A stretch of DNA of 64,000 nucleotides from an uncultured Tolumonas sp. (GCF_963556105.2 NZ_OY829945.1:787001-851000), one strand, 5' to 3'; shown: positions 1 through 9,046, counted from the stretch's first letter. A program made the numbers and translations. Notes: generated by a model not told the origin, from the sequence alone.

Positions 1-1008
1 GCCATTATTCGTGGCATGTTGCACCCGCTGGATACCATGGCTGAAGCGGTGGCGGCTTTGTCACGCGGTAACGGTGATTTAACCCATCGTTTGGCGGTTA
101 TTCAGCATGATGAAATTGGTGTCGTTACCCGACACATCAATACCTTCCTTGATCGACTGCACGACATGATGCTGAAGATTGCCAGCAGCTCGCGAGAGTT
201 GGATCAGCAAGCAGGGCAATCGCGGGATATGGCAGCGAAAAACAATGTTTCGTTGCAGCATCAGCAGCAAGAGATTTCTCAGATTGCAACCGCAGTGCAT
301 GAAATGTCAGCAACCGCCAATGAAGTAGCCAGCAATGCCGAGCAAACCGCACAAGCGGTGCGTGAATCAGCGAATAATTGCGAACAAGGTAAACAAGTGA
401 TTGCGCGTAATCAGCAATCGATTACTCGTTTGGCTGGTGAGGTAGAGCAAGCATCCAACATTATTCGGGAACTGGAACAGAACGCGCAGCAAATCAATAC
501 GATCCTGGCGACCATTCAGGGCATTGCCGAGCAGACTAACTTGTTGGCACTGAATGCGGCGATTGAGGCGGCGCGTGCGGGTGAACAGGGCCGCGGTTTT
601 GCAGTGGTGGCGGACGAAGTGCGTGTCTTGTCGCAACGAACCCAACATTCTACCGGTGAGATCCGGGCGATGATTGAAACGTTGCAACGTAATACGCATC
701 AGGCCGTAGCGACCATGGATCAAAGCCAATCATTGGCACAAGACAGTGTCGATGATGCACGTAATGCCACTATCGCATTAGAGCAGATCACGCATGCGAT
801 CACGCAGATTTCAGATATGGCGATGCAGATCTCTAGCGCTGCGGAAGAGCAGCGTGCCGTCACGGAAGAGGTTGGCCGTAACATTCAGGCTACGAAAGAT
901 GTGTCTGATGAGTTGAGTGATACCGCGCGTCGTTCAAATGAACTTTCTGCCGATTTGCATGAAATTTCGCGTGATTTGAATCAACAGGTGAATAGTTTCC
1001 GCGTATAA
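1..1008 (+). CDS. Methyl-accepting chemotaxis protein, 3' part
   Basis: The reading frame is open from base 1, so the N-terminal sensor and membrane segments lie before the window. What remains begins in a HAMP linker (motif [12 protein letters not shown], then GDLTHRL) and continues into the long helical signalling domain. The conserved hairpin tip that binds CheA/CheW is present ([20 protein letters not shown], then GFAVVADEV). There is no CheR-docking pentapeptide; the protein ends NSFRV. It would cluster at the membrane and control CheA. The ligand cannot be told without the missing sensor domain. It stands alone and is followed by a strong terminator. Confidence 0.93.
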   Translation, partial: AIIRGMLHPLDTMAEAVAALSRGNGDLTHRLAVIQHDEIGVVTRHINTFLDRLHDMMLKIASSSRELDQQAGQSRDMAAKNNVSLQHQQQEISQIATAVHEMSATANEVASNAEQTAQAVRESANNCEQGKQVIARNQQSITRLAGEVEQASNIIRELEQNAQQINTILATIQGIAEQTNLLALNAAIEAARAGEQGRGFAVVADEVRVLSQRTQHSTGEIRAMIETLQRNTHQAVATMDQSQSLAQDSVDDARNATIALEQITHAITQISDMAMQISSAAEEQRAVTEEVGRNIQATKDVSDELSDTARRSNELSADLHEISRDLNQQVNSFRV

Positions 1009-1028
1009 ACCAGTAGTAATGTTGTTGA

Positions 1029-1060
1029 AAAAAGACCGGCAGCTCTGCCGGTCTTTTTGT
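1029..1060 (+). terminator. Rho-independent terminator of the chemoreceptor gene
   Basis: A 12-bp perfect stem (AAAGACCGGCAG and its complement, 2-nt loop) is followed by a run of T. It lies 20 nt after the stop codon and also separates this gene from the leftward nrtR gene. Confidence 0.88.
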
Positions 1061-1079
1061 TTGCCTCGGTTTTCCGATA

Positions 1080-1760
1080 CTAATTTGGTTCTTCAGCTAC
1101 CACCCCTTGCATCATGCGATCAAATAAGCGCACGGCACAGTCGGGCTGATAACGATAGATAGTGGCCAGTGAGCCGCGGCCCTGAACGCGCTGGCCGGTA
1201 TCTTCCAACACATTGGCACTTAAGATCCGCTCCCGAAATGCCCGTTTGTGCAATGGGTTGCCGAGTACTACTTCATAAATGCGCTGTAATTCAGGTAACT
1301 TCAATTCCTGTTCCGCCAGATAAAGCGGCAGGGTGCTGTAGCGCGCCTTGGTGCTCAGTCGCTCCAGCACTTTTTCCAGCAAGGCATTGTGATCAAAAGG
1401 CAGCGTTTGATGACGTATTGCATCAACCGATATCCACTGCGTATCTGCATGTGGCAATTCGGAGCGGCTGTAACGGATCAACGCCAACTGCAAAACGGTC
1501 ATTGACCATCCCGCCGGATCACGCTGGTAATTCCCGATAGTTGCAACTTGCTCAATATAGTCGGGTTTTAAACCGACCTTCTGTTCCAGAATGCGGCAGG
1601 TTGCTTGCTCCAGTGTTTGATCGTGCTCTTCCAACACCCAGCCACCGGGTAAGGACCATTCACCCGCAAATGCACGGCTATCTTGTGGTCGTTGCCAGAG
1701 CAAGACCTGTAATTCATTATCAGCAATGCGCAGTAATACGGTGTCAATCGTGCTGATCAT
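1080..1760 (-). CDS. nrtR: NrtR-type Nudix-fold transcriptional regulator of NAD metabolism
   Basis: A 226-residue protein with an N-terminal Nudix fold (about 1-130) and a C-terminal winged-helix-like part (about 140-220). The Nudix box is eroded: after GGWVLEE the usual REUxEExGU reads RILEQKVGL, so catalytic glutamates are partly lost. That is typical of NrtR regulators, which sense ADP-ribose rather than hydrolyse substrates. It overlaps the upstream nadD-like gene by 4 nt and sits divergent from pncB-nadE, so control of NAD salvage is the natural role. The alternative is a plain Nudix hydrolase, which the C-terminal extension and the context argue against. Confidence 0.82.
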   Translation of the reverse strand: MISTIDTVLLRIADNELQVLLWQRPQDSRAFAGEWSLPGGWVLEEHDQTLEQATCRILEQKVGLKPDYIEQVATIGNYQRDPAGWSMTVLQLALIRYSRSELPHADTQWISVDAIRHQTLPFDHNALLEKVLERLSTKARYSTLPLYLAEQELKLPELQRIYEVVLGNPLHKRAFRERILSANVLEDTGQRVQGRGSLATIYRYQPDCAVRLFDRMMQGVVAEEPN

Positions 1761-2287
1761 AAAGTCGTGCCACCGTAGACGGGATGTGTAGCTAAGAAAT
1801 CAGCCACGCTGGGCGTGGTCATCCCGGTGATAGATTTATGTTGTTGTAATGCAGTACGTATTTTTGTACTCCGCACTGAAATGCGCTCTTTGACCACCAG
1901 CAATTGCCAGCGCTGACGAATGTCACTGGCGCGGTAAAATTTATCAAAGGCCGCGGCATTATCCGGCCCAATAACCAGCAGCAGTTGGTCATCGGGCTGA
2001 ATTCGAGTTTGCAATGCTGCCAGCAAGTCAAAGCTATAGACGGGCTTATCACTGGCAATTTCATGTTCGATGGCACACAGACTGACACGAGGGTCGGCGA
2101 TATCTTCCACAAACTGTTTCACCATTTCACAGCGTTGCGGATAGGGCGCCATACTCTTTCCCCACGCATGACGGAAGGCGGGCACCAGCCAAACCTGATC
2201 GCAGTGCTTTAACGCCTGTTCTACCACATCTTTGTGGCCGAGCGACGGCGGATTAAAAGCAGAACCCATCACGGCAATTCGGGACAT
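1757..2287 (-). CDS. NadD-like nicotinate/nicotinamide mononucleotide adenylyltransferase
   Basis: A 176-residue nucleotidyltransferase of the HIGH superfamily. The N-terminus GSAFNPPSLGH carries the phosphate-binding HxGH-like signature, and SVRSTKIR near the C-terminus matches the ISSTxIR motif. It should join ATP to NaMN or NMN to make the dinucleotide. It is shorter than E. coli NadD (213 aa) and is co-transcribed with nrtR, so it may be a second, salvage-dedicated enzyme with the housekeeping nadD elsewhere. Substrate preference cannot be read from sequence. Confidence 0.75.
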   Translation of the reverse strand: MSRIAVMGSAFNPPSLGHKDVVEQALKHCDQVWLVPAFRHAWGKSMAPYPQRCEMVKQFVEDIADPRVSLCAIEHEIASDKPVYSFDLLAALQTRIQPDDQLLLVIGPDNAAAFDKFYRASDIRQRWQLLVVKERISVRSTKIRTALQQHKSITGMTTPSVADFLATHPVYGGTTL

Positions 2288-2333
2288 CTCTAAACCTTAT
2301 TTATTTTGCTTCTGGGAAATAATAATTGACACA

Positions 2334-2383
2334 TTGGTTCCTCTGCAATACCTTTCTTTTTATTGGTATCTCATAGGAACCAA
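2334..2383. promoter_or_regulatory. Symmetric 50-bp palindrome between the nadD-like/nrtR and pncB/nadE operons (candidate NrtR operator)
   Basis: Arms TTGGTTCC (2334-2341) and GGAACCAA (2376-2383) enclose a second pair, ATACC (2348-2352) and GGTAT (2365-2369). The gaps on the two sides are equal (6 nt each), around a 12-nt T-rich centre. A possible pncB -35 TTGACA lies at 2326-2331, with the -10 position falling inside the palindrome. On the other strand TTGCAG and TATTAT elements flank the right-hand part. The position suits a shared operator for both divergent operons. Binding by NrtR is inferred from context only. Confidence 0.55.
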
Positions 2384-2399
2384 ATTGGTCGAATCCCCT

Positions 2400-3632
2400 A
2401 TGTCTGACATTCTCTGTGTGCAAAGTCTGACCGACACCGATTTTTATAAACTCACCATGCAGCAGGCTTATTTGCATCAATTGCCTAATGCGGAAGGGGT
2501 TTGGGAATTTCGCTGTCGCACTGATGAAGACTTAACACCTTATGCTGATCAAATTCGCGAGCAATTAGCCGCGTTGGCGGATCTGTGCGTCACTGAAAAC
2601 CAGCTTGATTATCTGCGTAGCCGCGCACCGTATTTGAAAGATGACTATCTTGCCTTCCTGCGTTTGTTTCGTTTTAACATGGCGCAACTGGATGTCAGCA
2701 TCGACAGTGGTAGTCTGGCTATCAAGGTGCAAGGGCCACAATTGCATGTTTCACCGTTTGAAATTCCGGTGATGGCGACGGTCAGCGAGATCCGTAATAA
2801 AATACGTTATCCGGAAGTTGATGAAGCGCAAATCTGTAACAGCACACAACATAAAATTGAACAACTGACACGCCTCGACGATGACGTCGATTTAACTGAT
2901 TTCCGCTTTTTTGATTTTGGTACACGCCGTCGCTTCAGTTATCGCGCACAATACATCGTGGCCGATATGTTGAAACAAGCCTTACCACAGCAATTTGGTG
3001 GCACCAGTAATCCGCATTTGGCGCAGGAATTACAGCTGCCGTTTTTAGGCACCATGGCACACGAGTGGCTGCAAACGCACCAAGGTCTCAATTATCGTCT
3101 GGTCGACAGCCAGAAAGCGGCGCTGGAAAACTGGGTGCGTGAATATCGGGGCGATTTGGGTGTTGCACTGACCGATGTGATTGGTGTGGATGCGTTTTGC
3201 CGCGATTTAGACCGTTATTTCGCCAAACTGTATGATGGCTTTCGCCATGACAGTGGCGATCCGCTGGTTTGGGGTGAGAAAATCATTGCTCGTTTGGAAG
3301 CGTTGCGTGTTGATCCGACCCGTAAAATGCTGGTGTTTTCTGATGGGCTGGATTTCACGCGTGCCGTACAAATTTACAAACACTTCAAAGGGCGCATACA
3401 AACGTCATTTGGTATTGGTACCTGGCTGATGGCTGATTTTGAAGTGAATAAACCACTGAATGTGGTGATGAAAATGGTCAGTCTTGGCGGACAGCCGGTG
3501 GCGAAAATATCTGACAGCCCCGGCAAAACCATGTGCCACGATCGCGCGTTTCTGACCTATTTAATGGACGTTTTTGCAGTTGATGCCGGTGTGCGTGAGC
3601 ATGTGTTGCTCCACGCCGGACAGGGAGTATAA
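2400..3632 (+). CDS. pncB: Nicotinate phosphoribosyltransferase
   Basis: A 410-residue PncB-family enzyme that converts nicotinate, PRPP and ATP to nicotinate mononucleotide, the entry step of the Preiss-Handler pathway. Family blocks seen are TDFYKLTMQQAY at the N-terminus, STQHKIE, FRFFDFGTRRRFS, GLNYRLVDSQ, DGFRHDSGDP with the phosphoribosyl-binding residues, and SFGIGTWL. The frame is open upstream to 2232, but that stretch crosses the palindrome and the divergent gene. ATG 2400 gives the usual length (E. coli 400 aa). nadE follows after 6 nt, so the pair supplies both ends of NAD synthesis. Confidence 0.93.
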   Translation: MSDILCVQSLTDTDFYKLTMQQAYLHQLPNAEGVWEFRCRTDEDLTPYADQIREQLAALADLCVTENQLDYLRSRAPYLKDDYLAFLRLFRFNMAQLDVSIDSGSLAIKVQGPQLHVSPFEIPVMATVSEIRNKIRYPEVDEAQICNSTQHKIEQLTRLDDDVDLTDFRFFDFGTRRRFSYRAQYIVADMLKQALPQQFGGTSNPHLAQELQLPFLGTMAHEWLQTHQGLNYRLVDSQKAALENWVREYRGDLGVALTDVIGVDAFCRDLDRYFAKLYDGFRHDSGDPLVWGEKIIARLEALRVDPTRKMLVFSDGLDFTRAVQIYKHFKGRIQTSFGIGTWLMADFEVNKPLNVVMKMVSLGGQPVAKISDSPGKTMCHDRAFLTYLMDVFAVDAGVREHVLLHAGQGV

Positions 3633-3638
3633 CGAATT

Positions 3639-5675
3639 ATGCGTCAAACACTGACAATCGCTACCGCGAGTATTAACACCACTCCGCTCGATCTCGACGG
3701 CAATCTGGCGTTGATCCGCGCTGCGGTCGCTTCAGCGGTTCAACAACAAGCCGACTTATTGCTATTGCCGGAACTGGTGCTGACCGGTTATGGCTGCGAA
3801 GACATGTTTTTCTCCGCCGACTGGATTGAAACCATCCCTGATTACCTGAATCAGTTAGCGGAATCACTACCACCCTCGTTGATGGTCGCGGTCGGTTTTC
3901 CGTTGTTGATCACCGGTGGGCAAGTTTTTAATGCCGTGGCATTAGTGAGCCAGTATCAGATCCATGGTGTGGTGTGCAAACAGCATCTGGCGCGCAATGG
4001 CATTCACTACGAACCGCGCTGGTTTACGCCGTGGCCAGCCGGTGAGGTGATGACGCTCGATCTGGCGGGGCAAACTGTACCGGTTGGCGATATCGTGTTT
4101 GAGGTGGAAGGCATTCGTCTGGGCTTTGAGATCTGTGAAGACTCATGGGTGGCATCGCGTCCGGGCCGCAGTCTGTATGAACGTCAGGTCGATGTGATTT
4201 TGAACCCTTCCGCCAGCCATTTTGCCTTGGGTAAACAAAAGGTACGTCGCCAGTTTGTCTGCGAAGGTTCGCGTGCCTATGGCGCAGTGTATGTCTACAC
4301 CAACCTGCTGGGTTGTGAAGCCGGTCGTGCGGTGTATGACGGCGATGCCATGATTGCCAGCAATGGCGAACTGGTGATGAGTTCCGATCGTCTCAGTTTT
4401 GCGCCGTGGCGTGTGCAGTCGGCCACTGTTGATATCGGGCTGAACCGTTCACAACGCATGATCAGCAGTCAGCGCCTGCAACCCGCCGAACAGCGCGGCA
4501 TCATTGAAGTGCCGTTTAACTGGCATGCCGAAGATTACAGCCGTGCGTTATCGCCACAAACAGCGTTTGCCGATGAAGATCCGCATGCGGCAGCTTGTCG
4601 TGCGATCGCGTTAGGCTTGTGGGACTGGCAGCGGAAAACCTACACCAGCGGTTATGCGTTAAGTCTCAGTGGTGGCGCTGATTCAGCGCTGTGCGGTACC
4701 TTGGTGTGGTTTGCTCAGGTGCAGGCTGCGTTGACATTAGGCGAAGAAACCTACCGTCAGGTGTTGGCGCAAGGGCGTATTGATGTGCCGGTACTCGGTG
4801 ATAAACCGCTGCTGGCGTGGATCCACGATGATGTGATGCCAAATGTACTGACGACTGTGTATCAAGGCTCGGCGCACAGCGGCAATGTAACCCGCAGTGC
4901 CGCCGCCGGTTTGGCCGATGAGATGGGGGCACAGCATCACGACTGGTCGATTGCCGAATTGGTGGCGGGTTATCTGAAGCTAGTGAATGATTTAACGCCT
5001 GAGAACCCAATGACGTGGGAAAAAGACGATCTGGCGCTGCAAAACATTCAGGCGCGGGTGCGCTCACCGGGTATTTGGCTGATTGCGAACCATCAGAATA
5101 AGTTGCTGATGGCGACCTCGAATCTGTCAGAAGCCAGTGTCGGTTATTGCACTATGGATGGTGACACCTCGGGTGTATTGTCACCGATTGGTGGTGTCAG
5201 TAAATCGCGCGTGTTGCAGATCAACCGTTACATTATGGAGCAGGGGATCCCACTGCAAGACAGCCCCGATCTGCCGCGTCTGGCATTAGCCGCCATGGAA
5301 GCGATCGTGCATCAGGCACCAACGGCTGAGCTGCGCCCAGTGGAACAAACCGACGAAGCCGATCTAATGCCTTATCCGGTAATGGATGCCATCCGCCGTA
5401 TTAACCAGACCCAGAACGTCACACCGAAAGGGGTGTTGCAGGTGCTGTTACGCGGTGAATATGCGCAGGTGTATTCCAAAGAACAGTTGGTCGCTTGGAT
5501 CAAACGTTACTTCGGTCTGTATTGCCGTAATCAGTGGAAACGTGAGCGTATCGCGGCCAGTTTCCATATTGAGGCTGACAGTGCTGATCCGAAAACCTAC
5601 CGCCGTTTCCCAATTTTAGCGAATCAGCTAAAACGTGAACTCGCAGAAATGGAAGCGTTCGCGCGTCAGATCTAG
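3639..5675 (+). CDS. nadE: Glutamine-dependent NAD+ synthetase
   Basis: A 678-residue two-domain enzyme. Residues about 1-290 form a nitrilase-type glutaminase (LLLPELVLTGYGCED with the catalytic Glu, KQHLARNGIHYE region with the Lys, GFEICEDSW with the nucleophilic Cys). Residues about 320-670 form the synthetase, with the P-loop-like SLSGGADSAL motif. It amidates deamido-NAD using ammonia channelled from glutamine, unlike the short ammonia-dependent NadE of E. coli. It is translationally close to pncB (6-nt gap), which places the last step of NAD synthesis under the same promoter. Confidence 0.94.
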   Translation: MRQTLTIATASINTTPLDLDGNLALIRAAVASAVQQQADLLLLPELVLTGYGCEDMFFSADWIETIPDYLNQLAESLPPSLMVAVGFPLLITGGQVFNAVALVSQYQIHGVVCKQHLARNGIHYEPRWFTPWPAGEVMTLDLAGQTVPVGDIVFEVEGIRLGFEICEDSWVASRPGRSLYERQVDVILNPSASHFALGKQKVRRQFVCEGSRAYGAVYVYTNLLGCEAGRAVYDGDAMIASNGELVMSSDRLSFAPWRVQSATVDIGLNRSQRMISSQRLQPAEQRGIIEVPFNWHAEDYSRALSPQTAFADEDPHAAACRAIALGLWDWQRKTYTSGYALSLSGGADSALCGTLVWFAQVQAALTLGEETYRQVLAQGRIDVPVLGDKPLLAWIHDDVMPNVLTTVYQGSAHSGNVTRSAAAGLADEMGAQHHDWSIAELVAGYLKLVNDLTPENPMTWEKDDLALQNIQARVRSPGIWLIANHQNKLLMATSNLSEASVGYCTMDGDTSGVLSPIGGVSKSRVLQINRYIMEQGIPLQDSPDLPRLALAAMEAIVHQAPTAELRPVEQTDEADLMPYPVMDAIRRINQTQNVTPKGVLQVLLRGEYAQVYSKEQLVAWIKRYFGLYCRNQWKRERIAASFHIEADSADPKTYRRFPILANQLKRELAEMEAFARQI

Positions 5676-5683
5676 CGGTATTC

Positions 5684-5714
5684 TTCAGAGGGTATGAGCT
5701 TCATGCCCTCTGAA
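5684..5714. terminator. Hairpin between nadE and copZ
   Basis: Perfect 9-bp arms TTCAGAGGG and CCCTCTGAA, with further partial pairing in the loop, lie between two convergent genes. A clear T-run is lacking, so it may act as a weak bidirectional terminator. Confidence 0.55.
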
Positions 5715-5723
5715 TTCAATCGA

Positions 5724-5921
5724 TCAGATTACTGCTGGGGTATAACCCGCATCATCCAGCAATGCGACTAGTGCATCCGCTGTTAATGTTCCTTCCACCG
5801 CCACTTTATGCTGGCTTAAGTCAATCTCAATCTTGGCGTTGTGATCTGCTTGTTGGATCAGTTTCGTGATCGTAGCAACACAATGCTGGCAAGTCATATC
5901 CGGTACGTGCAGTGTGGTCAT
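5724..5921 (-). CDS. copZ: CopZ-like copper chaperone (single HMA domain)
   Basis: A 65-residue protein that is one heavy-metal-associated domain. The N-terminal VPDMTCQHC carries the Cu(I)-binding CxxC pair, and the beta-alpha-beta-beta-alpha-beta length is standard. It should carry Cu(I) in the cytosol to CopA or CueR. It is divergent from copA and has its own CueR-type promoter. A good ribosome-binding site (AGGAG) precedes the ATG. Confidence 0.88.
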   Translation of the reverse strand: MTTLHVPDMTCQHCVATITKLIQQADHNAKIEIDLSQHKVAVEGTLTADALVALLDDAGYTPAVI

Positions 5922-5954
5922 GGTATTTCTCCTCTGGTTTTTTTATTACTGTGC

Positions 5955-5978
5955 ACCTTCCCATCGTTGGAAGGTCAA
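5955..5978 (-). promoter_or_regulatory. CueR-type promoter/operator of copZ
   Basis: Inverted repeat ACCTTCC-N7-GGAAGGT (5955-5975), read on the minus strand behind the -35 element TTGACC. The dyad fills the long, about 19-nt spacer typical of MerR-family activated promoters. It matches the known CueR site layout of E. coli copA. Confidence 0.82.
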
Positions 5979-6014
5979 GCCGGTATAACAGAAAAAATTG
6001 TTTAAATAACCAAC

Positions 6015-6045
6015 TTGACCTTGCCATGATGTCAAGGCTGAAGCT
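6015..6045 (+). promoter_or_regulatory. CueR-type promoter/operator of copA-cueR
   Basis: The -35 TTGACC (6015-6020) is followed by the imperfect dyad CCTTG-N9-CAAGG (6019-6037) and a -10 position about 19-20 nt downstream. This is the overlong MerR-family spacer. It is weaker than the copZ site because the arms read CCTTG rather than ACCTTCC. Confidence 0.72.
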
Positions 6046-6076
6046 ATCACTATTGCAAGTGGGTTGGAGATAAATC

Positions 6077-8482
6077 ATGACCGAACATACAACACAGCGT
6101 GTCGTTTTACCCATTCAGGGCATGCATTGCGCCGCCTGCGTAACACGACTGGAAAAAGTGCTGGGGAAAGTGGCTGGCGTGACGAGCGCTCATGTTAATT
6201 TGGCGACCGAAAAAGCCCAGATAGACAGTGACAGCCCGTTACCGGTTGCGGATTTGATTGCGGTGGTAGATAAAGCCGGCTTTAGCGTGCCACAGCGAGT
6301 CGTTACCTTACAGATCAAGGGAATGCATTGTGCCGCGTGCGTGACACGACTGGAAAAAGTCTTACGCCGCGAACCGGGTGTTATTTCGGCGGTGGTGAAT
6401 CTGGCGACTGAAAAAGCACGCATTCAAGCTGTCGTTGATGTAACCGATGCGCAGTTGTTGCAAGCGATCTCTCGGGCCGGCTATGAAGGTCTGTTGCCTG
6501 ACAATAACAACGCAGCCGCTGCCACACAGGATAAAAATAAGCGTGATACCGACCGCGACTGGTTGATTGCCGGCGGGCTTTGCACCATTCCACTGTTGTT
6601 ACCGATGCTGGCCGGATTGTGGGGAGCGCAATTCCAGCTGCCGGTGTTCTGGCAATGGTTGCTGGCTTCGCTGGTGCAGTTTGGGCTGGGCTGGCGCTTC
6701 TACCGTGGTGCCTGGGCAGCGCTGCGGGTGGGCAGCAGTAATATGGATGTGTTAGTCGCGTTAGGAACGACAGCGGCCTATGGCTTATCGCTCTATCAGT
6801 GGTTGTTTCAGGCACATCATGCCCATCTCTATTTTGAATCCTCCGCGACGGTAATTACGCTGGTTTGGTTTGGTAAATGGCTGGAGCAGCGCGCCAAACG
6901 GCAGACCAGTGAAGCGATCCGCGCATTACAGGCATTGCGCCCTGAACAGGCGTGGGTGGAACGCGATGGGCAGGCACAATGGTTGGCACTGGCGTTGTTA
7001 CAACTGGGCGATCGGGTGCGGGTACGTGCTGGCGAACGCATTCCTGTGGATGGCGTGATTGTCGATGGTGCCAGCCATCTCGATGAATCATTACTGACTG
7101 GCGAAAGTTTACCCGTCAGTAAACAGACTGGCGATAGCGTCAGTACGGGGGCGATGAATGGGGAAGGCTTGCTGTGGCTGAAAACGACAGCGCTGGGCGA
7201 GAACACTTTACTGGCGCGGATCATCGCTCGTGTCGAACAGGCACAAATGGCAAAACCGCCGATTCAGCAAAAAGTCGATCAGATCAGCGCGGTGTTTGTT
7301 CCGATCGTATTGGTTTTGGCGCTGTTAACCGTCACTGGTTGGTATTTGTTTACCGGCTTAGGCGAACCTGCACTCATTCATGCGGTTTCGGTGCTGGTCA
7401 TTGCTTGCCCTTGCGCACTGGGCTTGGCAACGCCGGCGGCCATTATGGCAGGAACCGGCACGGCGGCGCGGCATGGCATTTTGATCCGCGATGCGGAGGT
7501 GCTGGAAAAAGCCGAAAAAGTGAACATGGTGGTGTTTGATAAAACCGGCACGCTGACGCAAGGACATCCGGCATTATGCGCCCAGCAAGCGGTTGGTATC
7601 AGTGAGCAACAAGCATTGTTACTGGCGGCAGCTTTGCAACAAGGTAGCGCGCATCCGCTTGGGGTGGCATTACAGAATGCGGCCCAACAGCAAGCCTTAG
7701 ATTTACCGACCTTGTCAGAGGTGAGCACGACGGCAGGGATTGGTGTACAAGGCCAATGGCAGAATGTCACTTATGCGCTGGTTGGCGGGCAAGGATTAAT
7801 ACAACGCCAGTTAACACCAGAAAGCACCTTACAAGCTGGGGTGGTATTGCAATACCAGCAAGGGCGAACCGTCTCCTGGTTGATTGCTGGTGAGCAAGTG
7901 GTGGCTTGGTTTGCCTTTCAGGATCCACCGAAAGCAGAAGCCGCTGCGGCCATCAAAACATTACAACAGCAGGGCATAAAGGTAGCGCTGCTGAGTGGTG
8001 ATCATCAACAAAGTGTGCAGCAGATGGCCGATCTGCTTGGCATTGATGAAATGGCGGCACAAGTGTTACCAGAGCAGAAAGCCGAAGCGATCGTACGCTG
8101 GCGTGAACAGGGTTTTGTTGTCGCTATGGTCGGCGATGGCATTAACGATGCGCCCGCGTTGGCGGAATCAGATCTTGGTATAGCGATGGGTTCTGGCACC
8201 GATGTGGCGATGGCCAGTGCCGCGATGACCCTGATGCGCAACGATCCACGCGCGGTAGCCGATGCCTTAGTGATTGCTCGTTTAACCAGTCGCAAGATCC
8301 GGCAAAATCTGTTTTGGGCGTTTATCTACAATGTGGTGGCATTACCACTCGCGGTATTGGGGTTTCTCGACCCCATGTTGGCGGGAGCGGCGATGGCATT
8401 CAGCTCGGTCAGTGTGGTGACGAATGCCTTGTGGTTAACCCGCTGGCAACCTAAATGGGCGATTGGAAAGGCTGGGTTGTAG
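6077..8482 (+). CDS. copA: Copper-exporting P1B-type ATPase
   Basis: An 801-residue inner-membrane Cu(I) pump. Two N-terminal metal-binding domains each carry GMHCAAC (about residues 15-20 and 85-90). The membrane CPC motif (IACPCALGLATP), the phosphorylation site DKTGTLT, the TGE loop (LLTGESLPV), an HP motif (SAHPLG) and the hinge GDGINDAPAL are all present. Length is close to E. coli CopA (834). cueR follows after 21 nt, so pump and sensor share a transcript. Confidence 0.96.
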   Translation: MTEHTTQRVVLPIQGMHCAACVTRLEKVLGKVAGVTSAHVNLATEKAQIDSDSPLPVADLIAVVDKAGFSVPQRVVTLQIKGMHCAACVTRLEKVLRREPGVISAVVNLATEKARIQAVVDVTDAQLLQAISRAGYEGLLPDNNNAAAATQDKNKRDTDRDWLIAGGLCTIPLLLPMLAGLWGAQFQLPVFWQWLLASLVQFGLGWRFYRGAWAALRVGSSNMDVLVALGTTAAYGLSLYQWLFQAHHAHLYFESSATVITLVWFGKWLEQRAKRQTSEAIRALQALRPEQAWVERDGQAQWLALALLQLGDRVRVRAGERIPVDGVIVDGASHLDESLLTGESLPVSKQTGDSVSTGAMNGEGLLWLKTTALGENTLLARIIARVEQAQMAKPPIQQKVDQISAVFVPIVLVLALLTVTGWYLFTGLGEPALIHAVSVLVIACPCALGLATPAAIMAGTGTAARHGILIRDAEVLEKAEKVNMVVFDKTGTLTQGHPALCAQQAVGISEQQALLLAAALQQGSAHPLGVALQNAAQQQALDLPTLSEVSTTAGIGVQGQWQNVTYALVGGQGLIQRQLTPESTLQAGVVLQYQQGRTVSWLIAGEQVVAWFAFQDPPKAEAAAAIKTLQQQGIKVALLSGDHQQSVQQMADLLGIDEMAAQVLPEQKAEAIVRWREQGFVVAMVGDGINDAPALAESDLGIAMGSGTDVAMASAAMTLMRNDPRAVADALVIARLTSRKIRQNLFWAFIYNVVALPLAVLGFLDPMLAGAAMAFSSVSVVTNALWLTRWQPKWAIGKAGL

Positions 8483-8503
8483 AAGAAAAGGGAGTAATAA
8501 GTT

Positions 8504-8938
8504 ATGTCTGAACTTTTTCTGACCATCGGTGAAATGGCCAAACGCAGTGGACTGAGCGCCAAGATGATCCGGCACTATGAAAGTCTGGGGTTGTTGCCAC
8601 CGGCAGTGCGCAGTGACGCGGGTTACCGGCATTATCAGGAAGCGGATGTGCAGCAATTGCGTTTTATCCGCCAGGCTCGAGAGCTGGGTTTTTCGTTACC
8701 GCAAATCGGTGAACTGCTTAATTTATGGCATGACCAACAACGGCCCAGCAGTAAAGTGAAGCAGGTAGCACAGCAACATATCGCGGTATTAGAGCAAAAA
8801 ATTACTGAATTGACGCAGATGAAAAGTGCGCTGGAAACACTGGTGAGTCGTTGCCATGGCGATGACAGTTCTGATTGTCCAATCTTAGATGAATTGGCCC
8901 AGCCATCGGGTGCTTGCTGTCATACCCTTCGTACTTGA
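8504..8938 (+). CDS. cueR: Copper-responsive MerR-family activator
   Basis: A 144-residue regulator with an N-terminal winged helix (TIGEMAKRSGLSAKMIRHYE, then GYRHY), a dimerisation helix, and the metal loop C117-x7-C125 (CHGDDSSDC). The loop matches the Cu(I)/Ag(I)/Au(I) site of CueR. A second Cys pair (C138, C139) and a His lie near the end, as in CueR. It should activate both divergent promoters at 5955 and 6015. The last four codons and the stop lie inside the dispersed repeat that starts at 8922, so the native tail has been replaced. Confidence 0.92.
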   Translation: MSELFLTIGEMAKRSGLSAKMIRHYESLGLLPPAVRSDAGYRHYQEADVQQLRFIRQARELGFSLPQIGELLNLWHDQQRPSSKVKQVAQQHIAVLEQKITELTQMKSALETLVSRCHGDDSSDCPILDELAQPSGACCHTLRT

Positions 8939-9046
8939 AATTGCAGCGTCGTTAACGGCGTTCACTCACCCCAATAACATAGCCGACTATGCTCATGGGG
9001 ATTCGTTCACTTGTCGCCTTGCTGCAATTCCAATTACTTTGGGTAT
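8922..9046. repeat. 125-bp dispersed palindromic repeat (long form)
   Basis: Terminal inverted ends ATACCC (8922-8927) and GGGTAT (9041-9046) continue inward with imperfect pairing (TTGAAATTGCAGC against GCTGCAATTCCAA). A second inner dyad sits around CACCCCAATAACATAG and CTATGCTCATGGGG. A 61-bp relative with the same ends lies at 40761-40821. The look is that of the non-autonomous, MITE-like palindromic repeats seen in Yersinia, Serratia and other gammaproteobacteria. The family assignment is from memory of the end sequences. Confidence 0.8.

Noticed and set aside
2232-2399. N-terminal extension of pncB
   Set aside because: It crosses the divergent gene start and the palindrome, and PncB proteins begin near ATG 2400.
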